Part shown: positions 45,701 to 58,392 of the stretch, piece by piece
Layout: each line of letters opens with the position of its first letter
How positions within the stretch are numbered: position 1 is the first letter of the stretch
Assembly (NCBI GenBank): GCA_014825775.1
Contig: MVAQ01000008.1
Location: 124,001 to 188,000 of the forward strand
Source: Krasilnikovozyma curviuscula
Taxonomy: Eukaryota; Basidiomycota; Tremellomycetes; Cystofilobasidiales; Mrakiaceae
Length of the DNA: 64,000 nt
Direction of reading: 5' to 3'
Notes under the pieces: generated by a model
Database searches by the model: none
What the model was told of the DNA's origin: nothing
Seen by the model: the letters and a program-made list of their open reading frames with translations, nothing else
Translations under genes and position numbers: made by a program

Positions 45701-47484
45701 ACCCCCCCTCCCGGAAGTTGTGGAGCAGCCTTCATCACCTTCCACTTCTATCTCCACCTCGCACGCTATGAAGGAAAAGAAAAATTCACCACCTTTGTCA
45801 GCACCAACCTTGTCTAGAAATGTTTCAGCAGGAAGAGAAGTCACTCCAGCTTTCGAATTCGACCGATTGCCAGAAGTAGCTTCTTCCTCATTCAATGCTA
45901 ACGATCTTGCAAAAGAACTCAAGAAATTAGAAGATTCAACTTACAACAAGCTGTCTCAGTTCTTCCACAAAGAGTTCGACCGTCACCAAGCTCGCTCGGA
46001 GGACGCGAGACGACAGGAGGTTTTGTCTGATTTGAAGCGACAAGAGAAGACGATCAAGCTCATGGGTGAAGAGTTGACGTTCAATACAGAGAGGATGTTG
46101 AGAAATCAGATCTCTGAGAGCGTATTGCCGGTCATTGAGAAGGTCACGAGGCAGGAAGTCAAGGCTGTCGTTTCTGCTGAGATTGGAAAAGGTGTCACGG
46201 ATGCCATGAAGAGCGTCAGTCTTAGTCTTTGCTAATATCTTGTTTGCACTGCTGACAAGTCGTTGCTCTTCTTGTTCTTCAGACTCTTCCAATTGAGATC
46301 GAACGACTGCTCTCTTCCCGTTTCTTCATCTCAACCATCTTCCCTCACATTGATCGTTCCATTAAGGAACTCATCTCAGAGACTCTCGTCCCTAGCTATC
46401 AAGAAGCTACTGATACACTCTCTCAAAATATCTCGTCTCAGATCAAAGCTGAGATGACAGAGTAAGTCAATTTTTCGTGCTTTCAGGACGTGCCGCGCAA
46501 CGCCGCTCTGGCTATGTTCTTATTTATTTTTTCTTGTTTAGAATCAGGAAGGAAGTCATTACAGAACAATCAGCTGCTTTGCTGGCAACAAATCAGCTTG
46601 TCTCTGAAATGTCAAAACAACTCGCTACGGCATCGGAGTCTATCAAAACTCTCATCGATACCGTAGCAATTCAACAAAAGCAACTCAACGTTCTCATCAA
46701 ATACCAAAGAGATTCTCACGGTCATTTGAAGCCACCTCAACTACCTACTGCATCTCACCCTGGACTTCAGGCTCCTATCAACAGCTCTCAACAAAACGGC
46801 CATCAGAGAGAATACTCTGTCGATCGATCCACACCACCACCACTCCAACAACAACAAGTCCACGCACCTCCTCCTCCCCCACCTCTACCAGTAGTACCCC
46901 AGCCATCTGCCCAAGACTTAGTGGACTACGAGGATATGTTTACTCAATGTATGTCGTCTAGTCAGGCAACCATTTCGTCCAGCGCTGACATCTTCATTTC
47001 TCTCTTCAGCTTTTATGTCTCAAGATCCAAACGCTCTAAGAAACCTCATGATGCAAGTTGGACCATCAGCTATCGATGCCTGCTTGCCTCTCAACCCTCG
47101 AACTCCAGGCGCTCTCAGCCAAGCAGTCATTCTCACGACACTTGTCAAGGTAAGCTTTTATATGCTTCTATACTTCCAACTTTTGATACTGATTAGTCGT
47201 TGTTATTACAGTTCTCTGACTTGTTGGCGAGTATTCCACCACAGCAAATGTTGACAACGGAAACCTTTGTTCCAGCTCTGTTCTTCATGGAAAGAGCTGC
47301 CCTCAACTTGTGCCCATCGTCAGATGCCGCAATCCAACCATTTGTGGACCGAGCGGTTCCTTCTGCGTTGAGCAACCTTGCTGTTGTGGAACAGGGATTG
47401 GGAATGAGCAGTGAGAGAGGCATGCAGTTGGCGAGAAGGGTTGGAAAGGTCAGAGAAGTTCTGGCAGCGCATGCGAAGCGATGA
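42737..47484 (+). CDS. EDC4: EDC4/Ge-1-like decapping scaffold
   Basis: P-body scaffold that couples Dcp1 to Dcp2 in mRNA decapping. ATG 42737 begins MDLNAMLKSLQANANPENPP, followed by a long Pro/Ser-rich disordered region (to about 44230). The WD40-like domain then contains VALQSLIIYAMNRGRLRIID, IDIALDGENIACVTSDGGLV, WGKKIVMFEP and QMATISTDSTLSVWSLEAIK. A Ser/Pro linker leads to a coiled coil (LAKELKKLEDSTYNKLSQFF and KRQEKTIKLMGEEL), and the conserved C-terminal alpha domain has PNALRNLMMQVGPSAIDACL and FSDLLASIPPQQM, ending REVLAAHAKR. Introns are near 43258-43345, 44226-44313, 45174-45244, 46211-46281, 46462-46541, 46951-47009 and 47152-47211. The order of WD40, coiled coil and C-terminal helical repeat is diagnostic. 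Some early introns may be misplaced within low-complexity DNA. Confidence 0.88.
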
Positions 47485-48456
47485 ATAAAAACATCAATAA
47501 CAAATGACAGTCCATAATCATCATTATAAGATACTGTGAGATGATCTCATACTGTACTGGGCTTGCTGAGGGTTTGAAAAGTCAAATTCAAGAATGCAAA
47601 CATGATTCACTATGCCGCTGAAACTGACGACCACTTATTGAGATAAAGAGTAGCAAGTAATCTGCTCTTTCAAGAATGAAATTCCATCAAGTCCGACATT
47701 CAAACGTCGACTGAAAATGAAAGTCTTGCAACATCGTTGGGGTAAGGGATCGTGATCCCATTTTGGCTTAGTCAGTTCCCCAAAACACAAGAAGCGACAG
47801 GAAAGCTGGCATGAGGATTTGCTGTTGTTGTCCGTGGTAGTGTAAGCAGCATACCAACCTAAACTATTGAGAAGGTTCGCGTCCTATTGCACCCTGGGAT
47901 AAGTTGGATCAAGGCATCACGAATCTGAGTAGGACAACCGAAGCCCTGTCAGGCGTCCAACCGTTATTGTATTGCAGCCAACCCATCACAATCTCATCAA
48001 GTCCCAAAGTATCATAAAAAGGTTCATCCCGGCTCGGCAGGTACACCAAAAGCCTTCCTGAGCTTCACAACAAGTCAGTGAAACTATTGTCAACAAACAC
48101 ACCACTCTCAACACGTGCCGCCGCTGCGTCTATGTTCTACTTCCCCGTCAGCCATTCTTGTTGGTGTTGGGGCTACAAAAGGCTAGAGTAGCCCCGATGG
48201 CGCTCAGTATGGCTGTTGCAGCCAGCCCCCCTACGGCTCTAAATGCGTTTTACTGGGAAAGCAGGATCACAACCGGAGTCTCTTGAACCACTCATATCAT
48301 CTGAATTGTATCGACCAGTTTCCATCGTGTACATATATATACCTACTTCATATTATACGCGAACAAAAAAGAACCAATATGGTGCTTTGCTAAGAGTTCA
48401 ACGAAATCAACGACCAATAAATCATGCCAAACCGTGCATTCCTTGCCTTACGATCC
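47485..48456. other. Convergent intergenic region, about 970 bp
   Basis: This stretch lies between the EDC4 stop (+) and the acyl-CoA synthetase A stop (-). A 29-codon ORF (near 48198-48286, MALSMAVAASPPTALNAFYW...) and TATATATA around 48334-48341 are present, but nothing convincing. I see no tRNA or repeat. Confidence 0.4.
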
Positions 48457-51400
48457 TCAAAGCTTCGACGAAACCTCACTCTCTTGATACGCGCCATCAA
48501 GCTCCTTCTCGTAGTGTTTTGCAATTTGGGGTCTCTTGAACTTCATTGATGGCGTCAACAGCTCCTCTGGGAAAGGCATTGCGGTGAGGTGTATTCCTTT
48601 GGGAATCTCAAATCTGAAAAGTCAAAACAGCCCCAATCAGCAACATGTCGGTGAAAGGAAAGGGGCTTGGTAACATACCCGTTTAGTCTTTTAGATTTTC
48701 CCAGGAGTGTGAGTTGCTTAATAGCTGCTGCTTTTATTTTCTTATCGCCAAGCATGCCCACAATGGCTTCTGGTGTGATGTTCCTTCCCAGCTCCTTGGA
48801 GAAGATTGGTGCTGCCTGGACAGGGTCGATGATACCAACCTACAGAAGTACCAATGAGGTTAAACTTGGTGGAATAGACGTAATAGAGGCGAAAGACATA
48901 CTGCGACGAGGTGAGACTTGAAGGAGTTGCCGTAGATGAAGAGGGAGGCGAACAGAGGACAGACAGCAAGAGCTGCTTCCACGGCCTCGAGAGCCACGTA
49001 CTCACCTTTCCAAAAATAAAATATGCATCAGTGAAGGCTGTCAATGCATCAAGAGAAACCAGAAAGAGACAAAAACCTACCTTGAGCGAGTTTCATGATA
49101 TTCTTCTTTCGGTCGATGATTTTGAATCGACCAGCTTCGTCGACTTGACAGACATCACCCGTGTGGACGAATCCATCGGGATCGACCGTCTCCTTTGTGT
49201 TCTTCTCATCTTTATAGTATTTACTCTATCCTCGCAGGACTTTGAATCAGGATCACTACAGCGCAGATGATCAAATCACCATGACTCACAAACACAAAGT
49301 GACCTCTGACGACCAACTCTCCTCTCGGATATGGCTTATCAGTAACCCTGTATCCAAGTTCAGGAATATCAACCAACTTGATTTCTATTCCTGGAATCGG
49401 AGGTCCTACTGTTCCTACCGCTTTGATGTCAGTTGGGTACCCTCTTGTGCCAGAGCCACATGTCTCCGTCATCCCTTTCAAACAAATGGCCATGGTGAAT
49501 TTTCTAAATCAATGCGAAAAGTGAAGCTCTCGAAGAAAGGGAGGACTTACCCCAGCCTTGACAAAGCTCAGTGTAGAGAGAAGCTCGAAGAACCTCGTGT
49601 ACTGCAGGTGATAAAGGCGCGGATCCGGTTCCGATGAACAGTAACCGACCGCCCAGGAGTTGCTTTACTTTAGAGAAGACGACACGGCTGAAGCAAAGAG
49701 TAACAAAGGAGTCAAAACCGTCGAGTAGTGCAATGATGAGAAAGGGGAATACGTACTCGTAGAATGCATGAGTAAAGGTTCCTGTAACTTTTCCATTTGC
49801 ACTCTTTACATCCAAAGCTCTCTGTAAAAGGGCGCCTATGCCAGGAGGGGATTAATTCATTGCCATCTAACAGAAGTAGTATTAAACACCGGCAGACTTA
49901 CTTTTCAGCCCAGGAACAGCCGTTTGAGCTATGATCGCAGCATATATTTTATTCAGCACTCTTGGGACCTGTAATCAAGCAGCTATTGAGCTAGTTGTGT
50001 CATAAGAGGTTGAAGGTGCACAACTCACAGACATAATAATATGCGGTTTGATCAACTGCAAGTCCTGCAACAGCCTCGTCACGTCCCCAGTGGTGTAGCA
50101 AACACAAGACCGACAATAGAATGTATTGATCTCTGCAAACCTCTCAAATCTTCAAACAATGATCAGCATTATCTCAACGAAGGGAACCATGCGGAATAAC
50201 TTACATATGACTCAACGGCAAGTATCCAGCATAAGTACCACCCCAAGCTGGCATGTTCTGCCCGTAAAGATTCGCAACGCAAGCTGAGGTAAGGTTGCGG
50301 TGCGTGAGGACGACGCCTTTGGGCTGGCCTGTCGTGCCGGAGGTGTATGAGATGGTTGCGATGTTGTGTGGACGTGGTGGTATGGGAGCGTGAGGGTGCT
50401 GTTCTCCCAGCTTCTCGACTAGTTCAAAGTTTTAGAATTAAGACCTTTTAATGTTTGAGTTGAAAAGAACGGGCTCACGGTCACTAAACGTTCCAAACCA
50501 AACGTTCATCTCAGTGCAAAAGCTCATTGCCATATCTCTTTGAAGCGGAAGGATTGAGTCATCCACACACACTACAGCCTTAACACTCGGACATTTTTTC
50601 AGGAGACCAAGCGTTGCTGGCAGATGGGCGGCGGAGGTGAAGATCACTGCCAAGCTTGCGTGGTTCGTGACATATTCCGTTGCATCCTGTCGTAACCAAA
50701 ACCAAAACTGAGCTGTAGTTATAGTCAAAATAAGGGGCTAGAAGTGGGACTTACTGGTCCGAGAGTATCGTAGAGAGGCGCTGTTACCAGACAGAACGCT
50801 TGACATCCGAGGTCAACAATCTGCCATTCTGAGAGCCAATTATATATAAGCACGTTAAGCCAGGCATAGAGAAATCCAGCCAAAAAAAAAAAAAAAAAAA
50901 GAAAAAAAATGTCTCCTTGAAGTGAACGTGTCTACTTACCAGGTCGATTCGAAATCCATATCCCAACTCCCCACCCAAGGTGCTTTGGCAGCGTCGTATC
51001 AATTTGCTCCACCTCTTTCCCCAGCACACCAGATCTATACAGGTACATCAATCCTGATCCAATCTGTGAGAAGATGGCTTCAATTAATCCTCTGCAGCGA
51101 AGAAATAGGAGGAAAATGAGAAATTCACCGATAATCTACGGTCCGAGATCTGTTTATAGCTCTGATACACAAATTCTTCTCCATAAAGCGCCGGTGTTAC
51201 TCCTGTAGGTGAAATTACCGGTAGATGGGCCAAGCAAGGAGCACTGGTTGCATCGATTGTAGCTATTGTTGTTAAGATCAGAGCGGTTGAAGATCACATG
51301 GTGTGGAGAAAATTTATCATTTTCTCGTCTACAACGCCAAATGTAAAAAATACTTACCTTGGTTGAAGAGCTCATATAATGTTTGTGGCTTTGTCGATGA

Positions 51401-51883
51401 AATGACAACGTCAATATCTGGCCAAAGCGCTATGTTTTGTTTTTGCAATGGCGCCGAGGGATTCGCAAATGTCGTGTATTTGACCAAATCTACTGTAAGT
51501 TCGTGCTCTATCAAAGAGAATTCCAGTGCATCCTTTCGACTCACCATTTCTGTAATGACCTTAGGATAAAGAAACAAGACAGGAAGGGCCTAGTGAATAA
51601 AAGACCTACCGACCAATGAGAACAGGAGTGGTGTGAGCTCACCTGTTTGTCCCTTCTTCTCAGTATCAGGCACAACCTGGGAATATATCAAAAATAAACC
51701 GCATCTTCACATAAGTACCTCTGCTCTTCGAAAACAGGAGCGGGGGGAAAGAAAGAGTCCACGCACAAGAACTTGCCTACCAAACCTTTTCTCAATATCT
51801 GCAGGAGGTCGATCAAACAATCTCCTCTGCATCGCCTCTAGCTCAGCTGGGGTTCGACCCAGGGTGTTAAAGTTCAGAGACAT
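48457..51883 (-). CDS. Long-chain acyl-CoA synthetase A, PTS1 SKL
   Basis: ATP-dependent ligase activating fatty acids to acyl-CoA, here probably for peroxisomal beta-oxidation. ATG 51883 starts [20 protein letters not shown]. The AMP-binding P-loop reads [20 protein letters not shown], and [11 protein letters not shown] and YAGYLPLSH precede the helical segment. Then come [59 protein letters not shown], and the hinge region ending in [24 protein letters not shown] sequence (visible near 49090-49200). The C-terminus is [17 protein letters not shown] 48457-48459. The final SKL is a canonical type 1 peroxisomal targeting signal. The gene is cut by many 50-110 nt introns and is a tandem relative of the next gene. 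Length is about 690 aa, normal for fungal FAA/FAT-type synthetases. Confidence 0.92.
50882..50909 (+). repeat. Homopolymer A tract (T tract in the gene's intron)
   Basis: Nineteen consecutive A residues, one G and eight more A residues. On the coding strand this is a long poly-T within an intron of acyl-CoA synthetase A (intron about 50829-50937), making that intron about 110 nt. The tract length may vary or be a sequencing weak spot. Confidence 0.85.
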
Positions 51884-52186
51884 TGCCTTGGTTGCTGATG
51901 GAGTGCTGGTTCGAGGGCTGCTGAGGAGTGTAGGGCACCATCGGGTCTCGGTAACTCGCTACGCGGGTGGCGGCCCAAGAAAGTCCATCAGAAATTGAGA
52001 GAAGTCGCAACAATAGTTCCTGATGATAAAGTGTAGGTGAGTGCTGAAAGCTGGCTTGGTATCTTCTCGCTTTGAAAAGAGTAAACGAGAAAGAACAATC
52101 TGCGCGAAGTACATATCGTAAAGCTGGACTTTTTTACACTATCCTATACATCCAATCTCATACCGCATAGGTCGTCATCTCTTAAT

Positions 52187-55100
52187 CTATAGCTTGGCAG
52201 CGTTTCCGGCTTCTTCGCTTTCCTGGTATGCGCCTTCAATCTCCTTTTCGAAATGCTTCGCCAGCTGAGGTCTCTTGAACTTGAATGAGGGCGTTAAAAG
52301 GTTATCCGGGAATGGTACAGATGTTAAGTAAATTCCTTTTGGGATCTCATACCTGCGAGGAAGAGTCGCAGTCAGTCGATGTGTCAGGCAAGAGCGCAAA
52401 AAAAGGAGGACGTACCCATTCAACTTCTGACCCTTTCCCACAGCAGTGAGTTGTCTGACGAATGCGTCCTTGATTTTCTTGTCACTCAACAGCTCCGAGA
52501 CCATCTCTGGCGAAACGTTCTTGTTGAGTTCTTTACTGAGGAACAACGCCGCCTGTTGTGGGTCAACTACGCCGATCTGTACACCAAGAAAAGCTCTCGT
52601 TAAGAGAAATAGAGAAATCTAGGCATTCGATTATACTGACAGCGACCAAGTGCGACTTGAAGGAATTGCCGTAGATGAACAGCGATAGGAATAACGGGCA
52701 GATGGCGAGTGCAGCTTCCACAGTCTCAAGGGCGACATATTCACCTGCAAGTCCAGCAACAAATTTATCAGCACAATCCAAGGGTAGTTTGGGAAAATTA
52801 TCAGGTAGCTGACCTTGAGCTAGCTTCATAATGTTTTTCTTCCTGTCGATGATTTTGAATCGACCGGCTTCGTCGACTTGGCAGACATCACCCGTGTGGA
52901 CAAATCCATCAGCGTCAACAGTTTCTTTGGTATTTTTTTCATCGTTGAGGTAACCACCCTACATATTCACGCCCGGAAAGAAGTCTCACAAATCAAGCCA
53001 GCAGTGGAAACAGGTAGGGCAGGACTAACGAAAACGAAATGGCCTCTAACGACCAACTCTCCTCTAGGGTACGGCTTATCTGTCACCAAGTAACCAAGTT
53101 CAGGAACATCCATGAGCTTCATCTCGATACCGGCGATAGGGGCGCCGATCGTGCCGAGAGACTTGATATCCGTTGGATGGCCTCTGCTACCTGATCCAAC
53201 AGTCTCACTTTCACCCCATCACAGGCATAACTTAGCCTGTCACTCTAAGAGAAGATGACAAGAACTGAACTTACGTCATTCCCCAACCTTGAACAATCTC
53301 ACTGGAAAACGCGACCCTGAGTACCTCTTGAACATCACCAGAAAGCGGGGCTGATCCAGTTCCGATAAAGTTTAGTCGACCACCCAACAGGGCTCTGACC
53401 TTCGCAAAAACCACGCGACTGTTCAACATAATCACAAGCCGTCAGAATAAGCAAGACGCCAGAATCGTCAGAGGTAAGAAAATCCTAGAAGTAAATATGT
53501 ACTCGTAGAATGAATGAGTGAAACCTCCTGTTGCTCTTCCATTTGAAATCTTAACATCTAATGCTCTTTTGAGGAGCGCACCTTGTAGACAGACGGTTGA
53601 TGTGAGCGACTCAATCAGAAAGTGGTGCTGAGATTGCGGGGCGCTTACTCTTGACACCACCGACACTCGCTTGAGCCATGATCGCAGAGTAGATCCTATT
53701 AAGAACTCTTGGAACCTACCAGTATCAAATGGTCAAACAGAATTCGGTCAGTGTCGCTTGGAATGGAACACCAAGAAGAGAGGATGTACGGAGATGATGA
53801 CATGAGGACGAATCAGTTGCAAGTCCTCAATGAGTCGAAGAGTATTTCCAGTTGTGTAGCAGATGAAAGAACGACTGTAGAAAACGTTGATCTCACTCAT
53901 CCTCTCATAACTATCCTCCGGCAAGAAAAGCTGCTGTGAGCGCCCTGTATGTCTAAAGCGACGATGCGAAGGTACGATGCGAAGACTTACATGTGACTCA
54001 AAGGTAAATAACCAGCACAAGTGAATCCAATGTTGATGTTTCTACCGTAAGAGTTGGCAATTCCAGCAGCGGTGAGGTTTCGATGCGTCAAGACAACACC
54101 CTTGGGAGTTCCCGTCGTTCCGGAGGTGTAGGAGATGGTTGCAACGTTGTTTGCTTTGGGGGGGATGGGTGCCAATGGGTGTTCCTGACCGAGTTTCTCG
54201 ACTAGAATGTCGAGTTATGAGTCAATTCCGTAATACAAGGTTCCAAATGGGGCAATAGACGCGACGTACGTTGGCTGAAAGTTCCGAACCAGACCCCCTT
54301 TTCGGAGCAAACAACTTTTGACATCTCAGCTTGAAGTGGCAGAAGTTCATCAACACAAATGACTGCCTTGACACTGTTACATTTCTTGAGAAGAGAACAG
54401 GTTGCTGGCAAATGAGCGGCAGAGGTGAAGATGACTTTCAGTTGAGAGTGGTTGGTGACGTGCTCGGTCGCTTCCTGGAAACACAAAAAAGGGAAATCAG
54501 AGTCAGTTTGATGTACAAGTGGTGTTCTCGCAATCGACTGACTGGTCCGAGGGTATCATACAGAGGCGCGGTGACGAGGGAGAAGGCGTGACAGCCCAAG
54601 TCGATAAGCTGCCATTCTTTAGATGAAATGTGAGGAATTAGCCGAAACTCCGAGAAGTATTAGGTGACTTTGCCCATTGTCACGTACCGGGTCTGTTTGC
54701 GGTCCAGATTCCAACACCCCATCCAAGATTCTTGGGTAAAGTGGTGTCGATTTGATAAATGTCCTTTCCAAGAACGCCAGAGTTGAGAAGATGCATTAAA
54801 CCAGAACCAATCTGTCAATTCAATAAAGCACCAGGTTCAATTTCGACGACTACAAACAATGATCTTGCTTCGGCAAAGAGAGCGAGGAAACTCACGCTGA
54901 GTCGCTTATCTGACACCTCTTTATAGGTTAGATATGTGACTTCATTTCCATAAACGACAGGAGTTACGCCAATGGGTGACAAGACGGGTATCCGTCCAAG
55001 ACACGGCGAATCTGGCACGTCGAAGGCGGCTAGTGCAAGGAGTCACATGCAAAGCACGAACACCATGTAAGGTCTGATGATGCTTTATGAGAGTAATTAG

Positions 55101-55604
55101 GACCAATGGCTGACCTTGATTAAAGAGCTCATAACAGGTTTGAGGCTTGTCTGTAGATACGACAACGTCCAAGTCCTTGAAGACAGCTGGTAAGCGCTCA
55201 AACAGGGAGAAGGCAGTGTCACAGGAAGAACATGTTAGTTCGGTCTGCAAATAATTTCAGGGATGGAACTATCAGATACTGACCACTTCTGTAGTGGCCT
55301 GGTGTAGTAAGCAAGAAAAGAGGTGGTAAACGAAACGAGTAACAGCAACAAAAGCGACTGAGAAAATCGACCCTCACCAGTCTGCCCAGGTTTCTCAGTA
55401 CCAGGAACAATCTTTGTAAGTAGAAACAAAGCACCAAGATGTACATTAAGCACTTTATGCGGCATCTGAAGGTACGGCGGGTCTACTCACCCATGCCTGC
55501 TTTCCAAAGGTCTTTTCGACATCTGGTGGTGGACCGTCCCACAGCTTCTTCTTCAAAGCTTCAATTTCTGTTGGGTTTCTGTTACCTGTATAGTACTCTG
55601 ACAT
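52187..55604 (-). CDS. Long-chain acyl-CoA synthetase B, PTS1 AKL
   Basis: Tandem paralogue of the neighbouring synthetase, same reaction. The start chosen is ATG 55604, MSEYYTGNRNPTEIEALKKK, which aligns with the start of copy A. An in-frame upstream ATG at 55730 (MDFYAAWPACHNLAYFTTGL...) would add 42 residues. Conserved blocks are QTCYELFNQG, the AMP-binding P-loop [79 protein letters not shown] sequence near 53045-53120, and [18 protein letters not shown]. The tail is IEGAYQESEEAGNAAKL, TAG 52187-52189. AKL is an accepted PTS1 variant. Relative to copy A, residues around the P-loop are nearly identical while the N- and C-terminal ends diverge, consistent with an older tandem duplication. 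The two genes are head to tail on the minus strand, about 300 bp apart. Confidence 0.92.
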
Positions 55605-55825
55605 AACTTTGGTTCTGTATAAGGGATGATGCGGTTTGTCAGGTTGGAGGATAGTCGACTGTGCCCCACTTAAACCGGTTGTGAAATAGGCGAGATTGTG
55701 GCAGGCGGGCCACGCAGCATAAAAGTCCATCGCATACAAGATTGAAGTTTACATTCAACATAGAGAAAAGAAAGGAGAGTATAGAAAAGAAAGGAGAAGA
55801 GTTTCGCTCATGAAGTCGTATCTGA

Positions 55826-58392
55826 TTAGGTTTGACTGGCTCCCGCGCCAAGAACAACTGGTTCCTTCTCCTGAACGGCAGCACTCGAAGGAGTGTATTC
55901 CAGCTGTCCGATAATGAGAGGCCAGACTACGACGTACAAGTGACGGTGGTCAGTAATCGGAATGAAAAGATCAAACACGCATCAGTCGGTGCCATCTTCT
56001 CACCTTCTTCGAATCCCACATGCCTCCCACTTCGAATCGACACCCAAATGTCCCGCATTGATGAATGACTTTTGATTTCATTCCAGTTCTCCAGGAAGAA
56101 CTTTACTTCAAGCTTCCTTACTTCCTCGAATGTTTTGGCGAATCCACTGAAGACTTCATGAGGAGCATTGTCGACTAAAGAAACGATATCAGAAGATGAA
56201 CATGATGCCACATTAGCAAATAGCTCACCAGTAAGAGATCCGACGATGTGATCAAAGGCTCTCTCTTTCAGCTCATCCAATCCCAACTTGTCAGCAAGTC
56301 GGTACATTGCCTTCGCACTACACGGCGCCGGTCTTCTAGAATGCTGTTCCTTCTGCCATTGTGTGATCCACAGCTTTCGAAGATAGAGATTCTTCGCATG
56401 TGTTGGAGACGCGGTGGAGGAGGAGCCTGATGAAGAGTCGGTAGCGCTGAGGTTTGGGATTAGGATAGGTGCTGATTGAGACGCCGGGAGGGGCGTGTGC
56501 ATGAATGATGAAGATAAAGGCGCAAACACACAGGTGTCTGTGTAAAGCTAAATAGAAGGAACTTGTGAGCAGTGGAAGATCTGAGGAACGATGTGAGAAT
56601 TCAACTCACATAGTAAAGCAAAGCGTTCCAAGTGGAGAAAGCTGCATCCTTTATGACAATCTTCGTCTTCTTTGGTCCAATATTTTTTCTCTTTGGCTTC
56701 AAATCAACTCCATGTCCAGCTTTACTTGGACTCTTCGGTGACCAACTGCCAACCTCATTCTTAAACCTCTTGGAACTCCGACCTCCGGCTTTACTGTTTC
56801 CTTCGTCATCAACTTGTCCTTCGGCACCTGTTGTAGTGATCGGTGAAAATTCATGTTGCGGTGATGGTTGGTGTGTTACATCGTCGTTCCCATCAGTTGC
56901 TGGGGCTGTGTCGTCGGAGAGATGCTGTTGAACGTGATCCTCCTCATCGACCTCTTCCTCTGAGAGAGAGTGGGCCGATGATGCATCAGAGCTGGGTAAA
57001 TCAAATTCGAGAACTTCTTCTTCTTGATCTGAGTCATCAATGTAAAGCAGATCGTCGCTTGATTCAACGGACTTCTGAGCACTCAACCGGGAGAAATCAG
57101 TTGAATCCGACGAAATGGGAAGAGCCTCGAATTGACGTACCTGAGACAACGCATCATCAACCTCCAGCATATTTGATTCGTCTTGATCAGCTTCCTCGTT
57201 TCCCTCGGCCCAGCTCTCCCCAAACGCCTCTTCAAAATACGCAAACCGCCTCAACAGCTGTTTGTTCGCCCAGATAGATCTCTTACTCTCTCCTTTCGCA
57301 TGCCCTCCACCTTTCCTTGGAATAATAAACTCGACCTATCGTTCCAGGACAAGAGCGGGTGGTCAGTACTGGTCAAAAGGTGCACACCGAGAGGAGTTAT
57401 CGAGAGAAGCACTCACGTCTGAATATTTCTCAACGCCAACTAGACCACCAATACCTTCGATCAAGCTCCTTGGGATTTGAAACGTGATTTCTTCCCTGTT
57501 CCCGGAAGGGACGCTCGGCTGACTGGATATCGCACAAGTGATTCGGAACGCGTCATTTAGCTTTGAAGCTTGTGACGAGTAGTAGACCACATCTCGCTTG
57601 CAGTACTGAGCCCATCCCCAGTTTGAGGTTTTATATGCAAAGATGCTAGGAGAGAGGATCATGGTTCAGAAAAGATCAGTGCGGTTGAAGTGAGAATGGA
57701 GCTCAACTGGTTGGCTTCTCAAAAGCAATGAAATCCCAGAACATCAGCATTACCAAAACAGCAGGAGAACAAAAATTGGCACATACATGCTTCTTTCATA
57801 CACAGTTGCTTCCCATCCAACGACGAGATAGAGAAACGGAAGTGCCACATGCCGTCACGTTTCCATTTACCACCGATCGCCCTCTCCTTCTCGTTAGCCG
57901 TAGGCTCACAGGAGAGATATAACGAGCAGGAGTCGCCTGAACCAGCATTCTAGAATGATTGTAAGGAATGGTCACAAAAAGTCAGCTCACTTCCGCGATG
58001 AGTACGACACACAATCAATACACTAAGGCCATAACCTCAAATGGTGCTTCAACTTGTCAAAGGTACATAAACTCACAGTATAAAACAGAACCTGCCATTT
58101 ACTACCTCCAAACAGCGAACTCTTGACGACTCGGCTCTTGGATTCCCCTCTGGAATTGTCAAACAACGCCTTCAAGTTGGTGAGTTTCCAATTGAGAGTC
58201 TGACGGTAGCAGCTGGATTATTAGTGACTGAAAGACAACTTCAATGGCCATCAGATAAGACTGTGAACTCACCACAGTCGATACTTCTTCCTCCATTGTT
58301 TCCGGTGCTGGTACTCCTTGGGACGAACCCACGAATGCTGACATTGTTGGAGCCAGAGACTGAGCAGAGAAGGATTGAGAAGGCAAAGACAT
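55826..58392 (-). CDS. MATH-BTB protein with a split BTB domain
   Basis: Probable cullin-3 adaptor of the SPOP type, binding substrates through MATH and Cul3 through BTB. ATG 58392 starts MSLPSQSFSAQSLAPTMSAF. The MATH domain includes TLNWKLTNLKALFDNSRGES, FGGSKWQVLFYTNAGSGDSC, WKRDGMWHFRFSISSLDGKQ, AYKTSNWGWAQYCKRDVVYY and EITFQIPRSLIEGIGG. The BTB starts KYSDVEFIIPRKGGG and RSIWANKQLLRRFAYFEEAF. A roughly 160-residue acidic Ser/Asp/Glu-rich insert follows (about 57200-56720), ending with basic KPKRKNIGPKKT. The BTB then resumes with IVIKDAAFSTWNALLYYLYT, MYRLADKLGLDELKERAFDH and a BACK-like helical end, to TAA 55826-55828. Domain order is direct. The insert sits between BTB helices and beta-strands, an unusual place. 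Confidence 0.82.

Noticed and set aside
48198..48286. 29-codon ORF in the gap between EDC4 and acyl-CoA synthetase A
   Set aside because: Too short, and no conserved or splice features support it.
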